NCBI GenBank assembly: GCA_002733915.1
Contig: NVXN01000004.1
Span: 233,184 to 238,503, forward strand
Length of the DNA: 5,320 nucleotides
Origin: Aequorivita sp.
GTDB lineage: Bacteria > Bacteroidota > Bacteroidia > Flavobacteriales > Flavobacteriaceae
Reading direction: 5' to 3'
Shown here: piece after piece, positions 1 through 5,264 of the stretch
How the letters are laid out: each line of letters opens with the position of its first letter
How positions within the stretch are numbered: position 1 is the stretch's first letter
Made by a program: the position numbers and the translations under genes
Notes under the pieces: generated by a model
Databases searched by the model: none
What the model was told of the DNA's origin: nothing
Seen by the model: the letters and a program-made list of their open reading frames with translations, nothing else

Positions 1-1831
1 TATTATCACTATCAAAAAAATCATTTAACAATTTTAATTTGCTAGGGGCTAAATCTAGCGCAAAGTAAACAGCTTCTTCAGTTGGTTCTTTAATATCTTT
101 TAATACATTTTCAATTTCCGGATAGTCTACTTGAAATTCCAGAAGGGTTTCATAAAATAACTTTCCATTAAGTGAATCCTCAATCTCTGTTTTTGGGGAA
201 ACTGGGTTTGAGGATATTTTGACCAATTCTGTTTTACGAGAGCTTGACACGTTTACAATTCTATAACACATCAAATTTTTCAATTCATCCCTTGTTGAAT
301 AACTTACTAGTTCTGCATCAGTATCAGAAATCAGAATTACCTTTCCCTGGATGTCTGATTTAAAATCATCGTATGCAACTTGTAAATTATTATAAATCCG
401 TTTTATCTCTCCCGCGCCTCCAACTGGTATTATTCTTAATTTTTTTTCTGTTTTTATATCTGCAAAATAAGCCTCGAAGTAAATTTTTTCTGAAGAACCT
501 TCACAAATTAACCAATTATAAGGCTCATCAGATAAAATGCTCGTCACTACTGATTGAGTAAAGTCGTTTATACTTTTTAAGCGTATGTCATAGGGTAATT
601 TTCCTTTTGAGGACCTTACTGTTTGCTTTACTGATTCCCGATAACTGCTAATGCTGATTAAATCAAACAGGTGGTCTTTTTCACTCTTTGAAATTACACT
701 AACGCATCCATTCTCAACTGTTGGAATAAAACCATACCAATGAGTAGTGAAAATTAATTGTTTACAAAGTGAGCTAACCTCATACAATTTGTTAAATTGG
801 TCATAACACGCAGACATATGCAACGATGATTCGGGTTCATCAATACCTAAAATTATGTTTTTCGTTTCGCTCCTGTAACTTTTTAAAAAGTGATATGCTA
901 ATTCAATAATTGCTTTTTGCTTTTCACCAGAACTTAACGCCGCCATTTCAAGCCAATGAGTACCTTCTTTCTTATGTAATTTTCTGATTTTAAAATATGC
1001 TTCAACAATAAGCTTATAAACATCGTGTTTTCTCAAGTTAACCTGTCGTTCACCGCTCGTTCTAAATGAATATTCCTCCAAAATATCTGATACTGAATCT
1101 ATGAACTTATTTAAACTTTGGTTGATTTCTTGTATTTTATTTTGAGGCACACATTTTTCTACAATTTCATTTAGTGTTTCTCCCATTAAAGATTGAATTT
1201 CCTTCGTTTCAAGTTGAGTGAAATTTTCTGGGTCGATATCTTTGGGAATATAAATGTATTCAAACTGTTCTTTCAATTCCGAAATTAACGGCTGAAGAAA
1301 TTCAAGCTGTTCATCACTCAACTGTTGCGAAGTCTTGTCAAAATCCTCAAGTAAAATATCCCCTAATTTTTTAGTGTTGAAAAAGCTTAAACTTGGCTTG
1401 TGGTCGTAAGTTTCTCCTATCGGAAGTAAAAAATAATCTTCAATGATAAAGTCTCTTATTAATATTTCTCTTTGAATTGTGAAGTTTTTAAATTGTTCTC
1501 TATTCTGTGAAATCACATCTGATTCCTCTAATTCCCAGACATAATCGCTAATTATTTCTGCGATTTTTAAATTTTCCTCCTTGATTGATTCTTTGCTTAT
1601 CAAAAATACTGGAACTATGTGAGGTCGAGTAGTCGTAAAACCACTTTTCTTGGTAATGATATTGAAGTTCCAACTTTTTCCATTAAAAAAACTATCCAAA
1701 GCTTCAAGTACAGAACTTTTACCAATACCGTTATTACCCACAAGTCCACAAAAATTTTCACCGTGACTAATAGGCACATAATTGATTCCGGAATATGTTT
1801 TGAAATTTCTTAAAATTGTTCCTATTACCAT
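1..1831 (-). CDS. OLD-family ATP-dependent endonuclease (AAA ATPase + TOPRIM), GajA-like, 3' end outside window
   Basis: My minus-strand translation from the ATG at 1829-1831 runs 610 codons without a stop to the left edge, so the C-terminus is missing. The N-terminus is an ABC/SMC-type ATPase. It has Walker A VGNNGIGKSS (residues 31-40), a long insertion, a signature LSSGEKQ (299-305), Walker B IILGIDEPE (326-334) and a switch histidine in FTTHW (361-365). A TOPRIM nuclease domain follows: LICEGSSEK (441-449, E444), PVGGAG (469-474) and ILISDTDAE (499-507, D503 and D505). This order is that of OLD nucleases, including GajA of the Gabija defence system, which nick or cut DNA under nucleotide control. 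At 610+ residues it is already longer than typical GajA (about 580). Family assignment is firm. Whether it is Gabija, a retron effector or a solitary OLD depends on the unseen gene to the left. It reads in the same direction as the Shedu gene, 214 nt behind it, and no clear promoter consensus is visible in that gap. Confidence 0.93.
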   Translation of the reverse strand, partial: MVIGTILRNFKTYSGINYVPISHGENFCGLVGNNGIGKSSVLEALDSFFNGKSWNFNIITKKSGFTTTRPHIVPVFLISKESIKEENLKIAEIISDYVWELEESDVISQNREQFKNFTIQREILIRDFIIEDYFLLPIGETYDHKPSLSFFNTKKLGDILLEDFDKTSQQLSDEQLEFLQPLISELKEQFEYIYIPKDIDPENFTQLETKEIQSLMGETLNEIVEKCVPQNKIQEINQSLNKFIDSVSDILEEYSFRTSGERQVNLRKHDVYKLIVEAYFKIRKLHKKEGTHWLEMAALSSGEKQKAIIELAYHFLKSYRSETKNIILGIDEPESSLHMSACYDQFNKLYEVSSLCKQLIFTTHWYGFIPTVENGCVSVISKSEKDHLFDLISISSYRESVKQTVRSSKGKLPYDIRLKSINDFTQSVVTSILSDEPYNWLICEGSSEKIYFEAYFADIKTEKKLRIIPVGGAGEIKRIYNNLQVAYDDFKSDIQGKVILISDTDAELVSYSTRDELKNLMCYRIVNVSSSRKTELVKISSNPVSPKTEIEDSLNGKLFYETLLEFQVDYPEIENVLKDIKEPTEEAVYFALDLAPSKLKLLNDFFDSDN

Positions 1832-1851
1832 AATATTTTTTTAATTGGTCA

Positions 1852-1900
1852 AACCGCCGTGTATAAAACGTAGTGCAGAAAATAAGCAGTCGTTTCGGTT
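1852..1900. repeat. Imperfect nested inverted repeat between the two defence genes
   Basis: In the 214-nt gap between the Shedu and OLD genes, AACCG (1852-1856) pairs with CGGTT (1896-1900) and AAACG (1866-1870) pairs with CGTTT (1891-1895). An inner AGTGC/GCAGT stem follows with one mismatch and one bulged T. The loop is AGAAAATAA. It lacks a T-tract in either direction, so it is not a clear terminator. Its function is unknown; it may be a cassette-boundary or mRNA-end structure. The rest of the gap (1901-2045) shows nothing convincing beyond the small palindrome GGGAACCC near 1945. Confidence 0.35.
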
Positions 1901-2045
1901 GAGCACAAGCCAGATTTTTAAATTTTACTATTTATCTTTTTTCTGGGAACCCGTCAAATTTCAAAATTGGGCGACTTTGCAAATAAGCAATAACCTTTTG
2001 ATTAAACACTAATTGCCCTATATGCTATATTTAGTATTATTTGCT

Positions 2046-3218
2046 TTACTTAATTCGGTATAGTTGATATCTTACTAAATCAATAAATTCGTCATATGTA
2101 AATACTGTAGTATTTCTTGTAGCTCTTAATTTAGCTCTTTCCTCTTTTGAGAACTCATCACTATGTCCGATTATCAATATCCTTCTAGGGTTAAAAACTT
2201 TTATTCCTTTATTTTTTTCTAACCAATTGGAATTCACCTTCTGACTACACCATTGTTCATATATGTCAATCTGAGCTAATGCGGTATCAATTTCATATGA
2301 TGGATGGTTTCTTTCCTTTTTTCCTACTGTTGGTTTACTTTTTAAATAGGGAAGTTTAAATTCCAATATGTCCGAATATCCATCCATATTTTCGGGCAAG
2401 AAAGCAGGTTTGAGGTTATCTAATTCTGTATCATATTGCCATTCTAGTAATATTTCAGGATTAAGTTTATTAGCTCCAAAAGCAAGTTGTAAAATCGCAG
2501 GGTTTTTATTTAGATATGATGTTATGTCAGTTTCTTTAGTATTTATTTCATTTATTAATTCTATAAATTTATTTAGCTGATGGTGTATTTGGGTATCAAA
2601 ATTAGGAACTGGATAATTTACTATGAATTTTCCATAATTCTTTAGGAATTCATCGGAGTGATAATAAACATTACCTTCCTCATCTAAAGGTATTATTTCC
2701 ATAAAATCTATATGCCGAATTTTTAATTGATCTTGGTCATCTGTCCAAAAAAAAGTTGAATTTGATATAAAAGTTGTTTTATCTATAGTATTCAAATCAA
2801 AAATACCATTCATCGTTAGCATTTCGAATGGTAGTTTGGTTATATCATAAAAGTAATCCATTAAATATTCAATAGATTTACCATTAAAAAAACTCATATT
2901 CTCTAAATTAGAGAATACAGGAAATACTGGCATATTCAAATGAGAATGATCAATTCCTAAAAATTTAAATATATCCCATTGAGGTTGATAAAACCCTTGA
3001 GTTAGATAAGTTTCTTCTGAATCTTTATTGGGACCAACGTATTCAATAACAAAATGGTTTTTTAGAACACCTATTTTTAATAAATTAGGAAATGGGAAAG
3101 CAGGGTTGAGATGTTGTCTAATTTCAGGTCTTTCTTCGAGAGCTTTGAATACATAAGAAAACACCTCGCTATTTATTTTGTTGCTTATATCTTCTATAAA
3201 TTTATCAACCTCTTTCAT
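2046..3218 (-). CDS. sduA: Shedu-type anti-phage defence protein SduA (DUF4263 nuclease)
   Basis: A 390-residue protein whose C-terminal half matches the Shedu/DUF4263 family from memory of its motifs. It shows ITSYLNKNPAIL (232-243) at the domain start, then GYSDILEFKLP (280-290), which carries the PD-(D/E)XK core D283 and E286-x-K288. HPSYEIDTALAQIDIYEQW (305-323) contains the usual glutamine helix. The closing block RRILIIGHSDEFSKEERAKL (345-364), followed by TVFTYDEFIDL (371-381), ends the domain. Shedu is a single-gene defence system: SduA assembles into oligomers and cuts DNA through this domain. The first 220 residues are a separate, unassigned region, and such N-terminal regions vary between Shedu members and are thought to sense or regulate. 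No signal peptide or membrane segment is visible. The start is the ATG preceded by an A-rich leader. It stands alone between two gaps, downstream of repeat copy A, and reads towards the OLD gene. Confidence 0.9.
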   Translation of the reverse strand: MKEVDKFIEDISNKINSEVFSYVFKALEERPEIRQHLNPAFPFPNLLKIGVLKNHFVIEYVGPNKDSEETYLTQGFYQPQWDIFKFLGIDHSHLNMPVFPVFSNLENMSFFNGKSIEYLMDYFYDITKLPFEMLTMNGIFDLNTIDKTTFISNSTFFWTDDQDQLKIRHIDFMEIIPLDEEGNVYYHSDEFLKNYGKFIVNYPVPNFDTQIHHQLNKFIELINEINTKETDITSYLNKNPAILQLAFGANKLNPEILLEWQYDTELDNLKPAFLPENMDGYSDILEFKLPYLKSKPTVGKKERNHPSYEIDTALAQIDIYEQWCSQKVNSNWLEKNKGIKVFNPRRILIIGHSDEFSKEERAKLRATRNTTVFTYDEFIDLVRYQLYRIK

Positions 3219-3326
3219 TTTTTGTTGGTATTGCTAGTAATTGTTATACTCTCAACTTTATTGGGTTTAGCCATTCAATCTGTTTGGCTATGCCCAAGTT
3301 ATTAAAAATATTTCTTTGTATAGGTC

Positions 3327-3334
3327 CAAATATA
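3327..3334 (-). promoter_or_regulatory. Possible -7 promoter box for sduA
   Basis: The minus strand reads TATATTTG here, a perfect match to the Bacteroidota -7 consensus TAnnTTTG, 108 nt upstream of the sduA start. I find no good TTTG -33 box at the expected spacing, so the call is tentative. It abuts repeat copy A; the equivalent place beside copy B reads TATATTTA. Confidence 0.35.
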
Positions 3335-3394
3335 AAACAAACTCAAACCCACCCATTACGGAAAACCATAAGAGCGGGTTTTAAATCAGGGAGA
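3328..3394 (-). repeat. Structured intergenic repeat, copy A (upstream of sduA)
   Basis: This 67-bp stretch aligns without gaps to 4206-4272 with 7 differences by my count. It contains a nested hairpin: an outer stem of 8 bp (3345-3352 with 3374-3381) and an inner stem of 6 bp (3356-3361 with 3366-3371) closed by a 4-nt loop. Compared with copy B, two stem positions differ. Both changes give A-C mismatches if the plus strand is the RNA but G-U pairs if the minus strand is, which fits a minus-strand transcript. A second patch of similarity lies further along (3431-3452 against 4329-4350), so the repeated unit may be about 125-145 bp with a diverged centre. It is immediately on the promoter side of sduA. 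Possible roles are an mRNA leader, a processing signal or a remnant of a mobile element. Confidence 0.7.
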
Positions 3395-3460
3395 GTACCA
3401 AATATAATGGTTTTTGTTAAATAGAACCGCTATCTATTGCATTTTTAGAAGGCCTCCAAA

Positions 3461-3484
3461 AAACAAAGCCGCTCAAAGCGGCTT
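3461..3484 (-). terminator. Rho-independent terminator after the small-gene cassette
   Basis: The 8-bp stem AAGCCGCT/AGCGGCTT (3466-3473 with 3477-3484) has a 3-nt loop and is followed on the minus strand by TTGTTTTTT. It sits 67 nt past the end of the broken small gene and separates that cassette from sduA. On the plus strand a T-run also occurs about 11 nt beyond the stem, but no plus-strand gene needs it. Confidence 0.75.
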
Positions 3485-3512
3485 ATACGGGTCCTTTTTT
3501 TAAAATTTGGGG

Positions 3513-3540
3513 GTTGTGCAACGGTTACCGCTGTTAGCAG
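3513..3540. repeat. Three consecutive mini-palindromes
   Basis: Three short palindromes follow one another almost without spacing: GTTGTGCAAC (3513-3522), CGGTTACCG (3522-3530) and CTGTTAGCAG (3531-3540). They begin 10 nt after the end of the broken small gene, read on the minus strand. The arms are only 3-4 bp, so folding of any single one is weak; the regular spacing is the notable part. I cannot assign a function. A recombination site or a protein-binding site at a cassette edge is possible. Confidence 0.35.
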
Positions 3541-3550
3541 TACTTTCTTA

Positions 3551-3820
3551 TTATACAGCAATTATTTCCATTCTTGAGCAATTATCAAATGTTATTCTTG
3601 AAATTAAGTCTTTCTTGATATATTCATCTTGTATTTCCGGTAAATAAATATCTGTAATATGCTCAAGTCCTCTGATTTCTGATTCGCCTTACTCATCAAC
3701 TTCCAAAACAAAAGGAGCAATTGTTCCAATTTTACAAGAATAGTTTCCGTTATAATCACTTATAAAAATAAACCCTCCAAATCTTCCATTACAAATAATT
3801 CTAAACTTTCTTGCGTTCAT
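3551..3820 (-). pseudogene. Small unknown gene interrupted by an in-frame stop
   Basis: The ATG at 3818-3820 lies 2 nt after the stop of the 80-residue gene (TAA TT ATG), so the two are probably one operon with coupled translation. The frame reads 43 codons (MNARKFRIICNGRFGG onwards to VLEVDE), meets TAA at 3689-3691, and then stays open for 45 more codons (GESEIRGLEHITDIYLPE onwards) to TAA TAA at 3551. No frameshift is needed and there is no good restart codon after the stop, which points to a single nonsense change (for example CAA, GAA or AAA to TAA) in an 89-residue protein. The N-terminal part alternates hydrophobic and polar residues like a small beta-rich domain. I do not recognise the family. 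A sequencing error, or a true 43-residue product, are the alternatives. Confidence 0.65.
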
Positions 3821-3822
3821 AA

Positions 3823-4065
3823 TTACTCTGGTTGAAATTGAACTTGTTCTGGTCTTACGTAATGCATTTTTCCGTCTGGAAATTCAACTAACGCATAGTC
3901 TTGTTCTTGAAGAATTTCTAAATTTTCTGGATGTCCGTGAAGCTTTGTTGTCCATTTATGGAAAACACAATCTTTCGTTTCTGCTGGAACTTGAAGTTGA
4001 TGATTTTGATTAATCATTTGCATAGCTAAATCGTCCGCTAATGCTGTTACTGTTACTTTTTTCAT
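3823..4065 (-). CDS. Small unknown protein, 80 residues
   Basis: The ATG is preceded by an A/T-rich leader typical of Bacteroidota genes. The product is soluble by appearance, with no signal peptide or membrane segment. Residues 5-21 look helical (VTALADDLAMQMINQNH), and the C-terminal 57-78 looks like two or three beta strands joined by a turn (ALVEFPDGKMHYV, then RPEQVQF), the look of a small SH3-like or regulatory barrel. One cysteine (C33) and several histidines are present but form no recognisable metal motif. I do not recognise the family and assign no function. It is the first gene of a minus-strand pair with the broken frame 2 nt behind it, and repeat copy B lies about 140 nt upstream. 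Position inside a defence island makes a small accessory, antitoxin-like or anti-defence protein conceivable, but nothing in the sequence shows this. Confidence 0.7.
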   Translation of the reverse strand: MKKVTVTALADDLAMQMINQNHQLQVPAETKDCVFHKWTTKLHGHPENLEILQEQDYALVEFPDGKMHYVRPEQVQFQPE

Positions 4066-4205
4066 TTGGTTAATTATTTGAATTATATTTCTGTTTTATC
4101 GATACGTGCTCACAAATTACTGCTAACTTATTTATATCGGCTATTTATTTCCTTTTATACTTCCATTTGGCATGCTAAGCGCCACTGTATCACTTTTATG
4201 AGGGT

Positions 4206-4272
4206 AAATATATAACAAACTCAAACCCACCAATTACGGAAAACCGTAAGAGTGGGTTTTTAATTGGGGAGA
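4206..4272 (-). repeat. Structured intergenic repeat, copy B (upstream of the small-gene cassette)
   Basis: Partner of 3328-3394. Here the nested hairpin is perfect: outer AAACCCAC/GTGGGTTT (4223-4230 with 4252-4259) and inner TTACGG/CCGTAA (4234-4239 with 4244-4249) around AAAA. On the plus strand five T follow the stem, giving a weak terminator look; on the minus strand the tail is T-rich but broken (GGGTTTGAGTTTG). The related patch 4329-4350 lies on its right. The copy falls in the 374-nt gap 4066-4439, which otherwise shows only a weak CGATA/TATCG inverted repeat (4100-4104 with 4135-4139) and no supported gene. Confidence 0.7.
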
Positions 4273-4439
4273 TTAATAAAGGTAAGAATTTTTTATTAAA
4301 AATGGTGCTACTTCGAATAGCAGAATACTATCTATACATTTTTAAGCAGGTGATGGAAAAATTTCAAAAAGAAGAAATCTAAATAATGATTATATCGTCA
4401 ATAGATATAAGCAAAAATTCAGACACTATACAAATTCAT

Positions 4440-4763
4440 CTATGATTTCCGTGTATTTCTAAATTTTTCCACATCCTTTTTCGTAAGCCCGTCATATTTT
4501 TCAGCGAAGTCGGATAAACTATATCCCATCGCTTGAATAATTAAAAAGATGGTGGTGGAGTTCGGTCCCGTTATTGATTTAGCATTAAAAGCATCAGAAA
4601 CTGTTGCTTTTCTGATATCAGCTTCTAAGGCAATTTCGTTATAGCTTTCAATAATTTCTTCACTAGACTTATTAATAGAACTGAATTTCTTGCTGGTTTC
4701 GAGCAAAAGATTTAAGGTAATTGCGATCTTAATATTTATAACTTTAATTAACTCCTCTTTCAT
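4440..4763 (-). CDS. XRE-like helix-turn-helix DNA-binding protein, 107 residues
   Basis: The product is a small, likely cytoplasmic regulator. Residues 1-36 look helical. Residues about 39-90 resemble a Cro/C1-type HTH: YNEIALEADI (41-50) as the first HTH helix, RKATVSDAFN (51-60) as the recognition helix, then TTIFLIIQAMGYSLSDFAEK (70-89), the usual last helices of XRE domains, where the hydrophobic run packs the core. The tail (91-107) is charged. There is no enzymatic domain. The gene is divergent from the plus-strand promoter at 4804-4834, and a perfect inverted repeat lies 26 nt upstream of its start, so autoregulation and control of the neighbouring RNA are likely by inference. It could also be the antitoxin-like or accessory HTH protein of a defence system, as HTH proteins accompany some retrons and toxin-antitoxin pairs; no partner gene is visible in the window. 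Confidence 0.75.
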   Translation of the reverse strand: MKEELIKVINIKIAITLNLLLETSKKFSSINKSSEEIIESYNEIALEADIRKATVSDAFNAKSITGPNSTTIFLIIQAMGYSLSDFAEKYDGLTKKDVEKFRNTRKS

Positions 4764-4788
4764 CTACGCAATTAACTATTTCACAAAT

Positions 4789-4822
4789 AATTTATCGGTA
4801 CGCTTTGGCGTACCGATAAATT
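4789..4822. promoter_or_regulatory. Perfect 15-bp inverted repeat, likely operator
   Basis: AATTTATCGGTACGC (4789-4803) and GCGTACCGATAAATT (4808-4822) are exact reverse complements around a 4-nt centre TTTG. That centre is the -33 box of the plus-strand promoter, and the right arm fills most of the spacer, so a protein bound here would block the promoter. It lies between the HTH gene start and the RNA region, the classic place for an operator of that HTH protein. The alternative is an RNA hairpin near the 5' end of the HTH mRNA. Confidence 0.7.
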
Positions 4823-4834
4823 TTACTATATTTG
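4804..4834 (+). promoter_or_regulatory. Bacteroidota sigma-type promoter driving the structured RNA
   Basis: TTTG (4804-4807), 19 bases, then TATATTTG (4827-4834) match the -33/-7 consensus of Bacteroidota primary-sigma promoters exactly. Expected transcription start is about 4839-4842. A second box TATTTTTG (4866-4873) downstream has a poorer -33 spacing and is less likely. No protein-coding gene follows for over 450 bases, which supports a noncoding product. Confidence 0.7.
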
Positions 4835-4836
4835 AT

Positions 4837-4862
4837 TTTGTATCTTAATTTTTAGATACAAA
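4837..4862. promoter_or_regulatory. 9-bp dyad at the expected transcription start
   Basis: TTTGTATCT (4837-4845) and AGATACAAA (4854-4862) are exact reverse complements around 8 A/T bases. It coincides with the predicted start, so it could be a second operator or the first hairpin of the transcript. Confidence 0.5.
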
Positions 4863-5076
4863 TTATATTTTTGCGAAAGCATTTCTAAACTTTTTAGAAG
4901 CATTCGCTTTGAATCTCGATCTGAAAACTGGTAATTTTTACGTGTACGAGACGATAAGCTAAGGATGCTCACGACCCGGGCGTGGGCTCTCTTATCCGTA
5001 CACAGGCATACCAGTGCCCCAGGTCGGTAAGTTGAGTTCCGCGCCCTTTTGTATGGGGCTTGGTCGGTTTTTTCTT
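4840..5076 (+). ncRNA. Structured noncoding RNA candidate, unassigned
   Basis: No protein-coding frame is supported here, yet the core is much more GC-rich than its surroundings and folds well. Hairpin 1 spans 4873-4907: GCGAA/TTCGC, GC/GC and TTCTAAA/TTTAGAA around CTT. A rod spans 4916-5027 with five stacked helices: TCGATCTG/CAGGTCGG (4916-4923 with 5020-5027), ACTGGTA/TACCAGT (4927-4933 with 5009-5015), GTGTACG/CGTACAC (4942-4948 with 4997-5003), GATAAG/CTTATC (4953-4958 with 4991-4996) and GCTCACG/CGTGGGC (4967-4973 with 4981-4987) with loop ACCCGGG. The internal loops are asymmetric. A terminator-like hairpin follows. A strong promoter sits at the right distance upstream. It is not tmRNA, RNase P RNA or SRP RNA, as their hallmark sequences are absent. 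A 6S-like RNA, a regulatory RNA, or the RNA of a reverse-transcriptase system remain open. The ends are estimates. Confidence 0.6.
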
Positions 5077-5090
5077 CTCAACTTTCTTTT
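5029..5090 (+). terminator. Terminator-like end of the structured RNA
   Basis: An inner stem CCGCGCCC/GGGCTTGG (5039-5046 with 5056-5063; one mismatch, one G-U) is followed after 4 nt by six T (5068-5073). An outer stem AAGTTGAG/CTCAACTT (5029-5036 with 5077-5084) encloses it and is itself followed by TCTTTT. Either could end the plus-strand transcript, so the 3' end is placed between about 5073 and 5090. Confidence 0.5.
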
Positions 5091-5134
5091 AAAGCGTTAT
5101 TTCAGTTTTGTTTATGATGTTTAGCAAATTGTAT

Positions 5135-5159
5135 TTAGTATTGAGTAGTTAGTATTGAG
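5135..5159. repeat. Short tandem direct repeat
   Basis: TTAGTATTGAG occurs twice (5135-5145 and 5149-5159), separated by TAG. Similar low-complexity TAGTATTGAG strings are, from memory, frequent in intergenic DNA of Bacteroidota. No function is assigned. Confidence 0.6.
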
Positions 5160-5161
5160 GG

Positions 5162-5210
5162 TGTCAACTCCAAAGGAGGTCGCGACTCCGCTCGACCTGA
5201 CATTCGAGTC
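5162..5210. repeat. Compact multi-arm palindrome
   Basis: TGTCA (5162-5166) pairs with TGACA (5198-5202). Inside lie CTCC/GGAG around AAA (5168-5178) and GTCG/CGAC (5179-5182 with 5193-5196), giving a small branched fold. AGGTCG/CGACCT (5177-5182 with 5193-5198) and GACTC/GAGTC (5184-5188 with 5206-5210) are competing pairings. On the minus strand it reads TGTCAGGTCGAGCGGAGTC, which resembles dispersed intergenic palindromes I recall from Bacteroidota genomes. Likely a repetitive intergenic element. Confidence 0.5.
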
Positions 5211-5218
5211 TTAATGCT

Positions 5219-5264
5219 AAAAAAAATGACCCGCTCCAAAGTTTTCGACGACGGTAGGAGCAGG
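5219..5264 (-). terminator. Minus-strand terminator facing a gene beyond the right edge
   Basis: CCCGCTCC (5230-5237) pairs with GGAGCAGG (5257-5264). The one non-Watson-Crick position is an A-C mismatch on the plus strand but G-U on the minus strand. On the minus strand the stem is followed after 3 nt by eight T (5226-5219); the plus strand has no T-tract. The 19-nt loop is long. This implies that a minus-strand gene ends just to the right, possibly at TAA 5318-5320 or TAA 5305-5307. Confidence 0.6.

Noticed and set aside
373..561. Plus-strand open frame of 62 codons
   Set aside because: Antisense to the TOPRIM region of the OLD nuclease gene; no family resemblance.
1619..1813. Plus-strand open frame of 64 codons
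   Set aside because: Antisense to the Walker A region of the OLD gene.
2368..2580. Plus-strand open frame of 70 codons
   Set aside because: Antisense to the conserved DUF4263 core of sduA.
3111..3305. Plus-strand open frame of 64 codons with a hydrophobic run
   Set aside because: Its first half is antisense to the sduA start and the hydrophobicity comes from T-rich DNA; no promoter and no homologue recognised.
4223..4261. Plus-strand rho-independent terminator
   Set aside because: Stem followed by five T, but there is no plus-strand gene upstream, and the other copy has mismatches on the plus strand and only four T.
3328..4272. CRISPR array
   Set aside because: Only two repeat copies, 67 bp long and about 880 bp apart with genes between them; no regular spacers and no cas genes.
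4964..5029. Plus-strand mini-frame from ATG at 4965, about 21 codons (MLTTRAWALL onwards)
   Set aside because: It lies inside the rod-like RNA, its composition follows the stems, and it is unlike the coding style of the neighbours.
4840..5076. tmRNA, RNase P RNA, SRP RNA or tRNA
   Set aside because: No tRNA-like ends, no RNase P core sequences, and no SRP GGAA tetraloop domain could be found.
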